Assembly (NCBI GenBank): GCA_040769125.1
Contig: JAXGLO010000001.1
Location: 372,001-436,000, forward strand
Length of the DNA: 64,000 nucleotides
Direction of reading: 5' to 3'
Source of the DNA: CAIXSE01 sp040769125
GTDB lineage: Bacteria > Actinomycetota > Thermoleophilia > UBA2241
A program made the position numbers and the translations under genes. Below are positions 34,966 to 43,638 of the stretch, piece by piece. How positions within the stretch are numbered: the first letter of the stretch is position 1; each line of letters opens with the position of its first letter. Below the pieces are notes generated by a model, which did not search any database, had not been told where the DNA came from, and saw only the letters and a list, made by a program, of their open reading frames with translations.

Positions 34966-36846
34966 TCAGGGCGTGAATCGGGAGCAGGTTCTGGCGCCGC
35001 AGGCGTAGGCCTCGGCGCGGGATTGCCCGGCGCCGCCCGCGGCGGTGTCGAGGCCCGCCGCTCGTAGCCGGGCGGCGTCGTCCGGGTGGTCCGGGTCGAG
35101 GAGCTGCACGGTGCGCAGCGGGCGGGGAGCCGCCAGGGCGGCGCCGACGAGGCGCCGCGCCGCCGGGTCGCTCCGCCTCCCGACGACGATGATGTGGTCC
35201 GGTCGCTCCAGGTGCCGCAACAGGGCGGTGCCGTAGCCGGCGGCAGCGACACCGTGCTTCTCGAAGTGCGGCGTCCACGCGGCGAGGATGTCGCGAGCGA
35301 GCGAGCGGGGCTTCTCTTCGCCGGAGTACGCTGCCATCCGGAGCAGGTCGTCGGCGAGCAGGGCGTTCTCTTCGAGCACCGGTAGCGGCCGCGCCAGGAG
35401 GCCGGGGCTCTCCCCGGTCGCCGAGAGGCGGTCGTAGACGCGCTGGTCGGGTGCGCGCAGGCGCTCGAGGGCGACGCCCGCCAGGGACTGTGCCCGCTGC
35501 AGCCAGATGCGCTCAGCGGAGCGCTCGTAGGCGTCCAGCATCGCTGCCGCGGCCGTGACCTGGTCGTTCAGCAGGGGCGCCTGCGGAGCCGCCGCGCCGC
35601 CCGGCTCCAGGTAATGGGGCAGAAAACCGTCGCTATTCACGTGCTGCCACAGGTGCTCGAGGAGGTGGTCGGCGCGCGCCGCCAGCTCTGGCCGCTCCAG
35701 TACGGCGGCGGCCCTGTAGAGGGCGCGCGCGGCCAGAGCGTTCCAGTCCACGTAGATGGTGGCGTCCATCTCGGGCGCGGCTCGCGCCGCGCGCGCTTCA
35801 GCGTCGAGCCGGTAGTACTCTTCGTCGGCGTCCTGGCTGCCGGCGAAGGCCGGCTCGGCGCCGCTCCCCAGGCCGCGCACCAGGTAGTCGACAACGCCGG
35901 AGGCCGTCGCGCGCAGCGAAGCGGCCTCCGGCGTTGTCGACTCCGCGAGCGTCGCGGCTTCGAGGTAGAGGGAGGTGAGCCGGGCGTTGTCCTCGAGCAT
36001 CTTCTCGAAATGCGGCTGGGACCAGTCGCGCTTCGTGGCGTAGCGGAAGAAGCCGCCGCCCACATGGTCGTAGAGGCCGCCGCGAGCCATGCGCTCGAGG
36101 GCGACTCGCACGGCTCGTGCCGTATGCCTCGTTTCGAGTGGCAGGTCGGCGTCGGGCGCCTGCGTCGGCATGCCGGTGGGCCGGAGGCCGATGTATGCGA
36201 GGAGGAATGCGAAGACCTCTGGCTGCGGGAATTTGGGAGCCATTCCGAGCCCTCCGTGGAGCGGATCGAGGAGGCGCACGATCCGGAGTGCGATCTCGGT
36301 CGGGATGTCGCCGGGAGCGTCAGGGTCGCCCGCGAACACGCCCGGGTCGGACGGGCGTTGCCCGGGGACGCTGCCCAGCAGGTCACGTGCAGTCTGCTGG
36401 TCGGCGGCGTGGGCGCGCTCGGCGGTGTCGGGCGCGAGCAGCACGGTGCGGTTGGCGGCGAAGAATTGCTTGATGCGCTCCAGCGCCTCGAGCATCTTCT
36501 CGGGCGGGAGATACGTGGCGCCGGTGATAACGTCCCCGTTGGCCGTGAGGAAGGCCGTGGTCGGCCAGCCGCCCATGTTGTACCGGCGGTTCACGTCGGG
36601 GCGCCGGTCGTTGTCGACGCGAATGGGCAGGTAATCCCGGTTGACGATGGCTATGACCTGCTCGTCGGAGTAGCTCGTCTCGTCCATGACGTGGCACCAG
36701 TGGCACCAGACCGCCGAGAGCGAGAGCAGGACGGGGCGCCCGAGACGGTGAGCCTCGGCGAAGGCAGCCTCGCCCCACGGGCGCCACTCGATCTCGTGGG
36801 CGCGGTTGGGGCGTGGCGAGAAGCGGAAGTCGGAGTGCGGTGTCAT
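34966..36846 (-). CDS. DUF255/YyaL-type thioredoxin-domain protein
   Basis: A 626-residue protein of the YyaL/spermatogenesis-associated-20 family. The N-terminal thioredoxin-like domain has WRPWGEAAFAEA, the CxxC in VWCHWCHVMDETSY and NYNMGGWPTTAFL-like sequence at about 85-100. A long alpha/alpha-toroid domain follows, with GGLYDHVGGGFFRYA and FAGSQDADEEYY. The family is conserved but its substrate is not established. The length is slightly short of the usual 650-700. It has no close operon partner. Confidence 0.88.
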   Translation of the reverse strand: MTPHSDFRFSPRPNRAHEIEWRPWGEAAFAEAHRLGRPVLLSLSAVWCHWCHVMDETSYSDEQVIAIVNRDYLPIRVDNDRRPDVNRRYNMGGWPTTAFLTANGDVITGATYLPPEKMLEALERIKQFFAANRTVLLAPDTAERAHAADQQTARDLLGSVPGQRPSDPGVFAGDPDAPGDIPTEIALRIVRLLDPLHGGLGMAPKFPQPEVFAFLLAYIGLRPTGMPTQAPDADLPLETRHTARAVRVALERMARGGLYDHVGGGFFRYATKRDWSQPHFEKMLEDNARLTSLYLEAATLAESTTPEAASLRATASGVVDYLVRGLGSGAEPAFAGSQDADEEYYRLDAEARAARAAPEMDATIYVDWNALAARALYRAAAVLERPELAARADHLLEHLWQHVNSDGFLPHYLEPGGAAAPQAPLLNDQVTAAAAMLDAYERSAERIWLQRAQSLAGVALERLRAPDQRVYDRLSATGESPGLLARPLPVLEENALLADDLLRMAAYSGEEKPRSLARDILAAWTPHFEKHGVAAAGYGTALLRHLERPDHIIVVGRRSDPAARRLVGAALAAPRPLRTVQLLDPDHPDDAARLRAAGLDTAAGGAGQSRAEAYACGARTCSRFTP

Positions 36847-36995
36847 GGCCCCGACATACCCGGTGGGAGGGATGGGGAATCACAATCGGCCAGTCGGCAG
36901 GACAGCGCGGGGCGCGGGTGGTTCTGCCGGCAGGAGTCGGCGTTGCCGATGCCGGCGCTGAGCCGGGGTTAGTACGTCGCCGGCACTGAGCGGTG

Positions 36996-37319
36996 CTACT
37001 GGCTCTCGAGCACCTGCGCCCTCTCGGCGAGCCTGCGAGCGAGGATCTCGTCGATGAGCCAGCAGGCCTGGGAGAGCCGTGGGTCCACGATCTCCCAGAG
37101 CACGTGGCCGTCTTTCCGCAGGCGCCTCACGAGACCCTCTCTCTGGAGGATTGCGAGATGCTGTGAGACGTTGGGGCGGCTCACGCCGAGGATCTCCGCC
37201 AGCTCGCTCGGCGATCGTGCGGCCTCGCAGAGCAGGTGCATCATTTCGTGGCGGGTGGGGTTGGCCAGGGCGGCGAACACCGCCGCGTGCAGAGCGTATC
37301 TCTGCCGGGTGCGATCCAT
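36996..37319 (-). CDS. ArsR-family winged-helix repressor
   Basis: A 107-residue ArsR/SmtB-type regulator. The recognition helix is in SPSELAEILGVSRPNVSQHLAILQREGLV (residues 36-64, quoted by its ends). The cysteines (Cys31 in LLCEAA, Cys87 in QACWLI) are not in a standard metal-site CxC motif, so a thiol or persulfide signal is as likely as a metal. It is divergent from the OsmC gene; an 18-bp perfect palindrome lies 18 bases upstream of the ATG. Confidence 0.85.
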   Translation of the reverse strand: MDRTRQRYALHAAVFAALANPTRHEMMHLLCEAARSPSELAEILGVSRPNVSQHLAILQREGLVRRLRKDGHVLWEIVDPRLSQACWLIDEILARRLAERAQVLESQ

Positions 37320-37336
37320 GGTGCATTTATTCACTG

Positions 37337-37354
37337 GTTTCGCAATTGCGAAAC
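37337..37354. promoter_or_regulatory. 18-bp perfect palindrome, likely ArsR operator
   Basis: GTTTCGCAATTGCGAAAC is a perfect inverted repeat in the 100-base gap between the divergent ArsR-type gene and the OsmC-type gene. Position and symmetry fit an operator for the adjacent repressor, controlling itself and the thiol peroxidase-type genes beyond. Confidence 0.7.
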
Positions 37355-37419
37355 ATGGAAACCATGCTCCCAGCAGAACGACGGTCGAAGCGGGCTACCC
37401 CGCAGAAGGGCGCGCGACG

Positions 37420-37821
37420 ATGGAGATGGAGATCTACTTCCCGGGCGGCAAGAAAGTTCACGCCGATTATGCTGGGTTCACAATCGAGACCGACCAGCCG
37501 GTGCACGGCGGCGGTGAAGGCACGGCTCCCTCGCCGTTCGACCTGTTTCTCGCCTCGATCGGCACCTGCGCCGGCATCTATGCTCTGGGGTTCATGCAGC
37601 AGCGGGGCATCAAGCCGGACGGCGCTAAACTCGTGATGAAGATGGACTACGATCAGCTTCACCGCCGGATCAGCGGGATCGACCTGAATCTTGTGCTTCC
37701 CAAAGGCTTCCCGCTCCAGTATCGCCAGGCGATCATCAGCGCCATGAACCTGTGCACGGTGAAGAAGCACCTTGCGAATCCGCCGGAGTTCACGTTGAGC
37801 GCGACCGCGACGCCGGCCTGA
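37420..37821 (+). CDS. OsmC-family protein
   Basis: A 133-residue OsmC/Ohr-fold protein. The conserved GEGTAPSPFDLFLASIGTCAG segment (quoted in part) carries the first redox Cys, and CTVKKHL carries the second, the pair used to reduce organic hydroperoxides or act on thiols. The ATG at 37420 gives MEMEIYFPGGKKV; the upstream ORF extension is shadow of the divergent repressor. A second peroxide-defence gene (peroxiredoxin) lies just downstream on the other strand. Confidence 0.82.
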   Translation: MEMEIYFPGGKKVHADYAGFTIETDQPVHGGGEGTAPSPFDLFLASIGTCAGIYALGFMQQRGIKPDGAKLVMKMDYDQLHRRISGIDLNLVLPKGFPLQYRQAIISAMNLCTVKKHLANPPEFTLSATATPA

Positions 37822-37877
37822 GTGCTCGTCGGGGCGGGCTCTTCTTCCGCCCGTCTTTCGCGCTCCTCGCCGGTCGT

Positions 37878-38534
37878 CTACTTCTCGAGCGGCTTATGGC
37901 AGAGCCACCAGTCGTAGCAGTCGTACTGCTTGGGGCGCTCCGCCGCGTCGGCCACAGTCTGAGCCGGCGGCACGATGACGCGGTCGCCGAGCAGCTCGTT
38001 GTTCGGCCAATCGGCCGGCATGGCAACCTTGTTCTTTGTGGAGTACTGTAGCGCCTCGATTACGCGCAGGATCTCATCGATCTTGCGGCCGACCTCCTGC
38101 GGGTAGTAGAGCATGAGACGCAGGGTTCCCGTGTCGTCGACGATGAAGACGGCGCGTACCGTGTTCGACCCGAGGCCGGGGTGAATAATGCCGAGCTTTC
38201 CGGCCACGGCGCCGGTGTCGGCGATGATCGGGAAGGGCACCTCGACGCCGAGGTTGTCCTTGATCCACTCGGCCCACTTGATGTGGGAGAAGACCTGGTC
38301 GACGGACATGCCGATGAGCTCTGCGTTCAGCGCCTTGAACTCCTCGTTGCGCTTGGCGAACGCGTAGAACTCGGTGGTGCACACGGGCGTGAAGTCGGCG
38401 GGGTGGCTGAAGAGCACGAACCACTTGCCGGCGTAGTCGCCGGGCAGGTTCTTCATGCCGTGCGTCGTCTGGACTGTCATCTCGGGGAACTTGTCGCCGA
38501 GCAGCGGCATGCTCGAAGCTGTCACATCTGTCAT
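37878..38534 (-). CDS. 1-Cys-type (Prx6-like) peroxiredoxin
   Basis: A 218-residue peroxiredoxin. The peroxidatic Cys is in HPADFTPVCTTE; the C-terminal half has the dimerisation segment typical of the Prx6 group (YPQEVGRKIDEILRVIEALQ). AGGAGGT lies 4-5 bases before the ATG at 38534. Further cysteines near the C-terminus (YDCYDWWLC) may serve as resolving residues. The promoter region carries a degenerate copy of the palindrome found at three promoters of the 40-48 kb cluster. Confidence 0.9.
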   Translation of the reverse strand: MTDVTASSMPLLGDKFPEMTVQTTHGMKNLPGDYAGKWFVLFSHPADFTPVCTTEFYAFAKRNEEFKALNAELIGMSVDQVFSHIKWAEWIKDNLGVEVPFPIIADTGAVAGKLGIIHPGLGSNTVRAVFIVDDTGTLRLMLYYPQEVGRKIDEILRVIEALQYSTKNKVAMPADWPNNELLGDRVIVPPAQTVADAAERPKQYDCYDWWLCHKPLEK

Positions 38535-38557
38535 GGACACCTCCTGGATATCATGAT

Positions 38558-38600
38558 TGCGAGCGCATGCTCATCCTGTCCGGCTCCAAATACGTTCAAA
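38558..38600 (-). promoter_or_regulatory. Degenerate GCATATGC-type site in the peroxiredoxin promoter
   Basis: On the minus strand, ATGAGCATGCGCTC lies at 38561-38574, matching the palindrome of the ORP-cluster promoters at 12 of 14 central positions. A weak -10 (CAGGAT) abuts it and TTGAAC lies 15 bases further up. This is a weaker case than the three cluster sites and could be chance. Confidence 0.35.
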
Positions 38601-38617
38601 CCCGGGGTCGCACCAGA

Positions 38618-40312
38618 TCAAGCCGTACTCGTCGTCTCGTACGGCCACATGGTGATGCCTCCATCCATGAACTTGGCGTCGCAGCCGGCGGCGTTCGCGA
38701 TCAGTGTCGCCTCGTAGCCGCGCAGCGAGATCTTGCAGAAGATGATGATCTCGCGGTCGCGAGGCAGCTCGGCGAGCCGCTCGCGCAGGACTCCCAGCGG
38801 GATGTTGACGGCGCCGGGGATGCCCAGCTGGCTCACCTCTGCCGGGCTGCGCACGTCGAGGAACAGGGGCGGGTCGTCGGCGTCGAGCTTGCTCTTCGCC
38901 TCGGCGGTGCTCAGTCCTACGGCAAGGCCGTCGAGCTTGTTGCGCATCACGTTCGCCGCCGTGATCACGTTGTCCATCGCCGGGGAGTACGGCGGCGAGT
39001 AAGCGAGGTCGACCCTGGCGAGCTGGTCGACGGTCATGCCGGCGTGGAGCGCCATCGCGGCGATGTCGACGGATCGGGATGCATTGCCCAGGCCGACCGC
39101 CTGCAGGCCGAGCAGGCGCCGTGTGCTCCGGTCGGCCACCGTCTTGAGCATCAGGAGCCTGGCGTCCGGCATGAAGTGCGGCTTGTCGGGGCCCGGCACC
39201 AGCGCTACCTCGACGTCGTACCCGAGGGCCTCGGCGTCGCGCTGGGTGAGGCCGGTACATCCAGCGGTGAAGTCGAAGACTCGGCAGATGCTGGTGCCCA
39301 GGACGCCGGGGAAGGTGTCGTCGCCGCCGGTGGCGTTGATGGCGACCACCCGGCCCTGCTTGTTCGCCGTGGAGCCGAGCGGCACGTACGCCGGCCGTCC
39401 GCTGACGAGGTGAGTCGTCTGTGCGCAGTCGCCTGCGGCGAAGATGGCGGGATCCGAGGTGCGCAGGTGGTCGTCGACGGCGATGGCGCCGGTCTCGCCG
39501 ATCTCGAGGCCGCAGGCCTTGGCGAGATCGACTCTGGGCCGCACTCCGACGGCGACCACGACCATGTCTGCGGCCAGCTCGCCGGCGGTGGTCTCCACGC
39601 TGCCCACGCGGTCCGGTTCGTCGGCCGCCGGCTTGACCGCGGTTACGGTCGTATCCGTGAGGACCTCGACGCCCTTGGCTTTCATGTGGGCTGTGACCTT
39701 GCCCGCCATGTCGGCGTCGAGCGGCGTGAGGATCTGGGGCAGCCGCTCGACCACCGTGACGCGGCAGCCGGTGGAGACGAGTGCTTCGGTGACCTCGACG
39801 CCGATCAGGCCGCCGCCGACGACGACCACATCGGGGGTCGTGCGCTCGGCCAGAAGGGTGCGTATGCTCTCGGCGTCCTCAATGCTATGGAGCGAGAAGA
39901 CGTTGCGCAGGTCGCGGCCCGGGATGGGCGGCGTGACCGGCTCCGCGCCGGTGGCGAGGACGAGCCGGTCGTACGGCAGCTGCCGCTCCTCGCCGCTCGT
40001 GAGATCGCGCACAGTGACCTGCCGGCGCTCGCGGTCGATGGCGATGGCCTCGGTGCGGCTCTGGACATACACGTTCTTGACGTTGCGGAAGAAGGTCTCG
40101 TCGCGCACGGCCCCGGCCGACGTGGACATGAGATCGGCCTGGTCGCTGATGACGCCGGACACGTAGTACGGGAGGCCGCAGCCGGCGTACGAGAGGAACA
40201 CGCCCTTCTCGACGATGGTGACGTCGGCGTCGGGCGCCAGGCGCGCGATCTTGGCCGCGGCCTTGGGCCCGGCCGCGACGCCGCCGATGATGACGATCCG
40301 CAAGCCCTGCAT
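38618..40312 (-). CDS. CoA-disulfide reductase-like flavoprotein fused to rhodanese
   Basis: A 564-residue pyridine nucleotide-disulfide oxidoreductase with a C-terminal rhodanese domain. The FAD motif VIIGGVAAGPKAA opens the protein; the redox Cys is in LSYAGCGLPYY, as in CoA-disulfide and CoA-persulfide reductases. The NAD motif is VVVGGGLIGVEV. The rhodanese domain (about 465-560) keeps its active Cys in IFCKISLRG. Fusions of this type handle persulfides or polysulfide. AAAGGAG precedes ATG 40312. The gene lies downstream of the ORP-like cluster, on the same strand. Confidence 0.88.
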   Translation of the reverse strand: MQGLRIVIIGGVAAGPKAAAKIARLAPDADVTIVEKGVFLSYAGCGLPYYVSGVISDQADLMSTSAGAVRDETFFRNVKNVYVQSRTEAIAIDRERRQVTVRDLTSGEERQLPYDRLVLATGAEPVTPPIPGRDLRNVFSLHSIEDAESIRTLLAERTTPDVVVVGGGLIGVEVTEALVSTGCRVTVVERLPQILTPLDADMAGKVTAHMKAKGVEVLTDTTVTAVKPAADEPDRVGSVETTAGELAADMVVVAVGVRPRVDLAKACGLEIGETGAIAVDDHLRTSDPAIFAAGDCAQTTHLVSGRPAYVPLGSTANKQGRVVAINATGGDDTFPGVLGTSICRVFDFTAGCTGLTQRDAEALGYDVEVALVPGPDKPHFMPDARLLMLKTVADRSTRRLLGLQAVGLGNASRSVDIAAMALHAGMTVDQLARVDLAYSPPYSPAMDNVITAANVMRNKLDGLAVGLSTAEAKSKLDADDPPLFLDVRSPAEVSQLGIPGAVNIPLGVLRERLAELPRDREIIIFCKISLRGYEATLIANAAGCDAKFMDGGITMWPYETTSTA

Positions 40313-40446
40313 CAAGGTAGCTCCTTTCGTACGGCGACTCTCCGAACAGCCGCACTGGTTTTCGCACTCAGCACCGACATCGGCTCCGGCATTGTGCGGA
40401 TGCTGAGCCGATGCGGAAGGAAGGGCTTCGCGCTGTGATGGGCCTG

Positions 40447-41028
40447 TCAGGCGCCGGGGCTTCCCTGGCAACGACCGCGCCTTCCGCCGCCGCGGCCTTG
40501 GCCGGCGCCTCTTCCGGCTCCTCGGCCACCGCCCGCGCCTCGGCCACCGCCCGCGCCGCGGCCGGCGCCCATGCCTCTGCCGGCGCCTCTTCCAGCCCCG
40601 CGGCCGCCACTCATGCCGCGGCCGCCACTCTCGCCGCCCGCACTCTGGCCGCTGCTCGCGCCTTCGCCTGAGCCGAAGTGGGCTGGGACTGACGCGTTGG
40701 CAAGCCTCGACAGGGTGCCGTTACGGAACGCGGCCACAGCCTCCTCTACGGAGCCGCCGTCGACCGCGTACACCGCGAGCCCCGCGGCCTCCAGGGTGCG
40801 GAAGGCGTTGGGGCCTGCGGCGCCGGTGAGAACGGCCTCGGCGCCTCGCTCGGCCGCGAATCGTGCGGCGTCGATGCCGGCTCCGTGACCTGCCGTCATG
40901 CTGGCGTTGGCCTCGGCGGTCCAATCCCCGCTCTCGACGTCGACGATGACGAACCAGGCAGCTCTCCCGAAGCGGGGATCCACCGGAGCGCTGATGTCAG
41001 GCGCCTGAGCGCTGACGAGAACCTTCAT
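40447..41028 (-). CDS. NifX/ORP-fold protein with Gly/Arg-rich tail
   Basis: A 193-residue protein. Residues 1-107 are a NifX/NafY/ORP-like domain (MKVLVSAQAPD, VDPRFGRAAWFVIVD, GPNAFRTLEAAGL), the fold that binds Mo-containing or Mo-Cu clusters. From about residue 118 the protein becomes a repetitive Gly/Arg/Ala tail (GRGAGRGAG type). No cysteine is present in the domain. GAGAGGTG precedes ATG 41028. It is the last gene of a leftward run with two ferredoxin-type ATPases, from which it is separated by 27 bases. Confidence 0.82.
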   Translation of the reverse strand: MKVLVSAQAPDISAPVDPRFGRAAWFVIVDVESGDWTAEANASMTAGHGAGIDAARFAAERGAEAVLTGAAGPNAFRTLEAAGLAVYAVDGGSVEEAVAAFRNGTLSRLANASVPAHFGSGEGASSGQSAGGESGGRGMSGGRGAGRGAGRGMGAGRGAGGGRGAGGGRGAGRGAGQGRGGGRRGRCQGSPGA

Positions 41029-41055
41029 GACATTCACCTCTCAGCTCAACTGGGT

Positions 41056-41937
41056 TCAGTGACCTGCCGGTATCGCATCGAGTGCGGCTTCGACACGCTT
41101 CCAGAGGTCGACGAGGTCGGTCGCCGCGCCTTTGTGTGTGACGTCGATGATGCTTCTGCCCTCGACCATCGCGGCGGTGATAGCGGGGTCGTAGCGCACG
41201 GTCGCCACGAAGAGCGCTCCGGCGGCCTGCGCCTCCTCCTCGATGCTGCGGGTCTGCTGGCGGCTGAGGTCGTGCTTGTTGACGCACACCGCGAACGGCA
41301 GGCGGAAGTGCCGCACCAGGTCGAGAACGCGACTGAGATCGTGGCGGCCGGCCACCGTCGGCTCGGTGACCATCAGCACCATGCTTGCGCCGGACAGTGA
41401 GGCGATGACCGGGCATCCGATGCCCGGCGCGCCATCCACCAGCATCAGGGGCAAAGCCCTCTCCTGCGCAAGGCGGCGTGCCTCGTTGCGAACCAGCGTC
41501 ACCAGCTTGCCCGAGTTATCCTCGGCAACCCCCAGACGCGCATGCACGAGAGGGCCCCAGTCGGTCTCGGAGATCCACCAGTGGCCATTGACGACCGGCT
41601 CCATGGAGAGCGCTTCCTCCGGGCAGAGGCGCACGCAGAGACCGCAGCCTTCACAGGCGATGGGGTCGACGCGTGGAGGGTCCATGGCCAGGGCATCGAA
41701 CCGGCAATGCTCCGCGCAGAGACCGCAGCTGGTGCAGCGGCCGGCGTCCAGGATCGCTTGCGAACGGCCCGAGAAGTCTCGGGGCTCTCCCAAGCGTGGC
41801 GCTAGAACCAGATGGAGGTCGGCGGCGTCGACGTCGCAGTCGGCGAGCAGACAATTGCCGGCGAGGCGGGCCAGCGCCGCGACGACGCTGGTCTTGCCGG
41901 TTCCGCCCTTTCCGCTGATGACGACAAGCTCCTTCAT
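41056..41937 (-). CDS. MinD-superfamily ATPase with inserted ferredoxin domain (second)
   Basis: A 293-residue P-loop ATPase. The deviant Walker A is ISGKGGTGKTSVVAAL. After the first strand a two-cluster ferredoxin insertion appears at about residues 60-110: CTSCGLCAEHC and CEGCGLCVRLC. The remainder is MinD-like (GAPGIGCPVIASLSGA). Such paired ATPases occur in ORP-type clusters and are thought to assemble or deliver a metal cluster. The ATG at 41937 overlaps the stop of the paralogous gene (ATGA). Confidence 0.9.
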   Translation of the reverse strand: MKELVVISGKGGTGKTSVVAALARLAGNCLLADCDVDAADLHLVLAPRLGEPRDFSGRSQAILDAGRCTSCGLCAEHCRFDALAMDPPRVDPIACEGCGLCVRLCPEEALSMEPVVNGHWWISETDWGPLVHARLGVAEDNSGKLVTLVRNEARRLAQERALPLMLVDGAPGIGCPVIASLSGASMVLMVTEPTVAGRHDLSRVLDLVRHFRLPFAVCVNKHDLSRQQTRSIEEEAQAAGALFVATVRYDPAITAAMVEGRSIIDVTHKGAATDLVDLWKRVEAALDAIPAGH

Positions 41938-42794
41938 GCGGAGCTCCCGATCACGAGCGTCTCCAGGCGCCCGAGGAGATCGTGAAACACCTTCTCATAC
42001 TCGGGAAGGTGCTTTGCTACCACGCCGCCGTGGGCGTACACCTCGGCGAGGTGGCGGTCGTGCGGCAGCTCCAGGACGATCTCGATTCCTTCCTCGTGGC
42101 AGTACCTGCGCAGGCGATCGTCGCCGGTGTCGCTGCGGTTGGCGACCACGACGAGAGGCAGATGAAGGGCGCGCACCATCTCCACGGCCAGGCGCAGGTC
42201 GTTGAGGCCGAAGGGCGTGGGCTCGCTCACGAGCACCACGAGGTCGGCCCCGCGCACCGAGTCGATCACCGGACAGGACGTGCCGGGCGGCGCGTCGATC
42301 ACGACGAGATCCGCCGCCTCATCGATGAGCTGCTTTGCCGCGCGGATGACCGGCGGGGCCTTGGCTTCACCGATGTTCAGGACTCCAGTGATCATCTGCA
42401 GAGGACCGGCGTCGCCGATGCGCAGCTCGCCGGTCGGCCTCGGCTCTTCTGTGATCGCGTGCTCCGGGCAGAGAAGCGCGCACGCCCCACAGGCGTGGCA
42501 GAGCTCGGGGAAGACGAGGACGGTGCTCGGCAAGGTCACGATGGCGCGGAACGCGCACACGTCTGTACACACGCCGCAGTACGTGCAGGCCTCCTCGTCG
42601 ACTGTGGGGACCGGTATGTTGACAGCTACGTTGTCGCGGACGACCGGCTGCAGGAACAATGCCGCATCCGGCTCTTCGACGTCGCAGTCGAGGAGCTGCA
42701 CGCGCCGCTTATCGCGCGCTGCGACCCACGCCAGATTGACGGACACGGTCGTCTTGCCCGTGCCGCCCTTGCCGCTCGCGACGGCGATCCTCAT
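41934..42794 (-). CDS. MinD-superfamily ATPase with inserted ferredoxin domain (first)
   Basis: A 286-residue paralogue of the next gene. Walker A is VASGKGGTGKTTVSVNLA; the ferredoxin insertion has CTYCGVCTDVC and CHACGACALLC. GAPPGTSCPVIDS is the switch region. A well-formed promoter (TTGACG, 16 bp, TATTAT) lies 117-144 bases upstream, with the GCATATGC palindrome just downstream of the -10. It therefore begins its own transcription unit of three genes (42794 to 40447). Confidence 0.9.
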   Translation of the reverse strand: MRIAVASGKGGTGKTTVSVNLAWVAARDKRRVQLLDCDVEEPDAALFLQPVVRDNVAVNIPVPTVDEEACTYCGVCTDVCAFRAIVTLPSTVLVFPELCHACGACALLCPEHAITEEPRPTGELRIGDAGPLQMITGVLNIGEAKAPPVIRAAKQLIDEAADLVVIDAPPGTSCPVIDSVRGADLVVLVSEPTPFGLNDLRLAVEMVRALHLPLVVVANRSDTGDDRLRRYCHEEGIEIVLELPHDRHLAEVYAHGGVVAKHLPEYEKVFHDLLGRLETLVIGSSA

Positions 42795-43209
42795 ACTGCT
42801 CCCTTCCCGGTCTCACCGCTTCGGTGCGGTGCGGCCAGTGCTTCTTCGCTCGCGTTGAAGCTTCGCTGCGCCCCGGTTCCGCAACCGCGGACAGTAAATA
42901 GCATATGCTCATAATATCGTCGGATGCAGCCGCGTCAAGGCCGGGGCTCGGCAGATGCCGGGAGTGCGGTTACGGCAGCGTGCGCGAGAAGGTTGTCTGC
43001 TGGAGAGCGTGTGCCGACGGTCGGCCTGCGTACGTGAGCAGCGGCTTGCTGTCGGTCCCCATTTCAGCGAACGCTTACAGGAGTCGTTCGCTGAGCAAGG
43101 CAAGGGCTCGGGCGCCTGTGCGATGGCAGAGGGCGCTGAATCCGACAGGCTCCCGGCGGAGAAGTGCCTCCGATAGGCTGTCTCTATGGCTGCCCTGGTG
43201 CGGCGCCGA
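42795..43209. other. Intergenic region upstream of the ATPase pair
   Basis: This 415-base gap separates two leftward genes. It contains the promoter and palindrome at 42895-42938; the remaining 270 bases (42940-43209) hold no gene I can support, although weak ORFs exist on both strands. Confidence 0.7.
42895..42938 (-). promoter_or_regulatory. Promoter with palindromic operator, ATPase pair
   Basis: On the minus strand: -35 TTGACG (42938-42933), 16-bp spacer, -10 TATTAT (42916-42911), then AGCATATGCT (42909-42900), centred 6.5 bases downstream of the -10 edge. The palindrome covers the start-site region, so a bound protein would block transcription. The geometry is identical to the promoters at 44139 and 47604. 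Confidence 0.8.
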
Positions 43210-43593
43210 CTAGTGCTGGCAGGCGCCCTCGAGTCCGACTTCGGGGAGAGAGCCGCGGACGTAGGCCTCGACGGCGCTGCGGACATCCATGCCGATGCCG
43301 GCATGTACGGCGATGCCGACTTGGTTGAAGCCCATCAGCGGCCGGCCGCCGATACCGTCGACGACGATGGCGTTGACGCCGTTCTCGGCGAGCAGTATGA
43401 CGGGCCGCATGCAGCCGCCGGACTCGTGCGGCATGTTCTGGATGATGTCGACGGCGACGATATCGCTGTTGACGACGTCGACGAGGGTGAAGCAGTCGCA
43501 GCGGCCGAAATGGCCTGAGCGCGGTGCGTCGAGCCCTCCGGGTATCTCCGAGGGGACGGCGATTCGCGTGCGCGGTGCGGTGGGATCAGTCAT
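43210..43593 (-). CDS. NifX/ORP-fold protein, type B
   Basis: A 127-residue NifX/ORP-fold protein of the group starting IAVPSEIPGGLDA with SGHFGRCDCFTLVDV. It has cysteines at RCDC, GGC and the C-terminal GACQH, unlike the other members. It resembles the gene at 53365 (same SEAPGG/SGHFGR start) more than the neighbouring NifX-type genes. GGAG lies about 13 bases before the ATG at 43593. A 45-base gap separates it from the DUF134 gene, so they are probably cotranscribed. Confidence 0.85.
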   Translation of the reverse strand: MTDPTAPRTRIAVPSEIPGGLDAPRSGHFGRCDCFTLVDVVNSDIVAVDIIQNMPHESGGCMRPVILLAENGVNAIVVDGIGGRPLMGFNQVGIAVHAGIGMDVRSAVEAYVRGSLPEVGLEGACQH

Positions 43594-43638
43594 CTGAATC
43601 GGGCTCCATTCGTGCGTCTTGGCAGATGTCGGCGTGTT

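Noticed and set aside
35614..36972. 452-codon plus-strand ORF
   Set aside because: Shadow of the DUF255 protein on the opposite strand.
38567..40438. 623-codon plus-strand ORF
   Set aside because: It is antisense to the CoA-disulfide reductase, whose motifs and ribosome-binding site are clear; the ORF has no recognisable domain.
43000..43200. Weak ORFs on both strands between the ATPase pair and the NifX gene
   Set aside because: No ribosome-binding site, no motif and overlapping frames; treated as intergenic.
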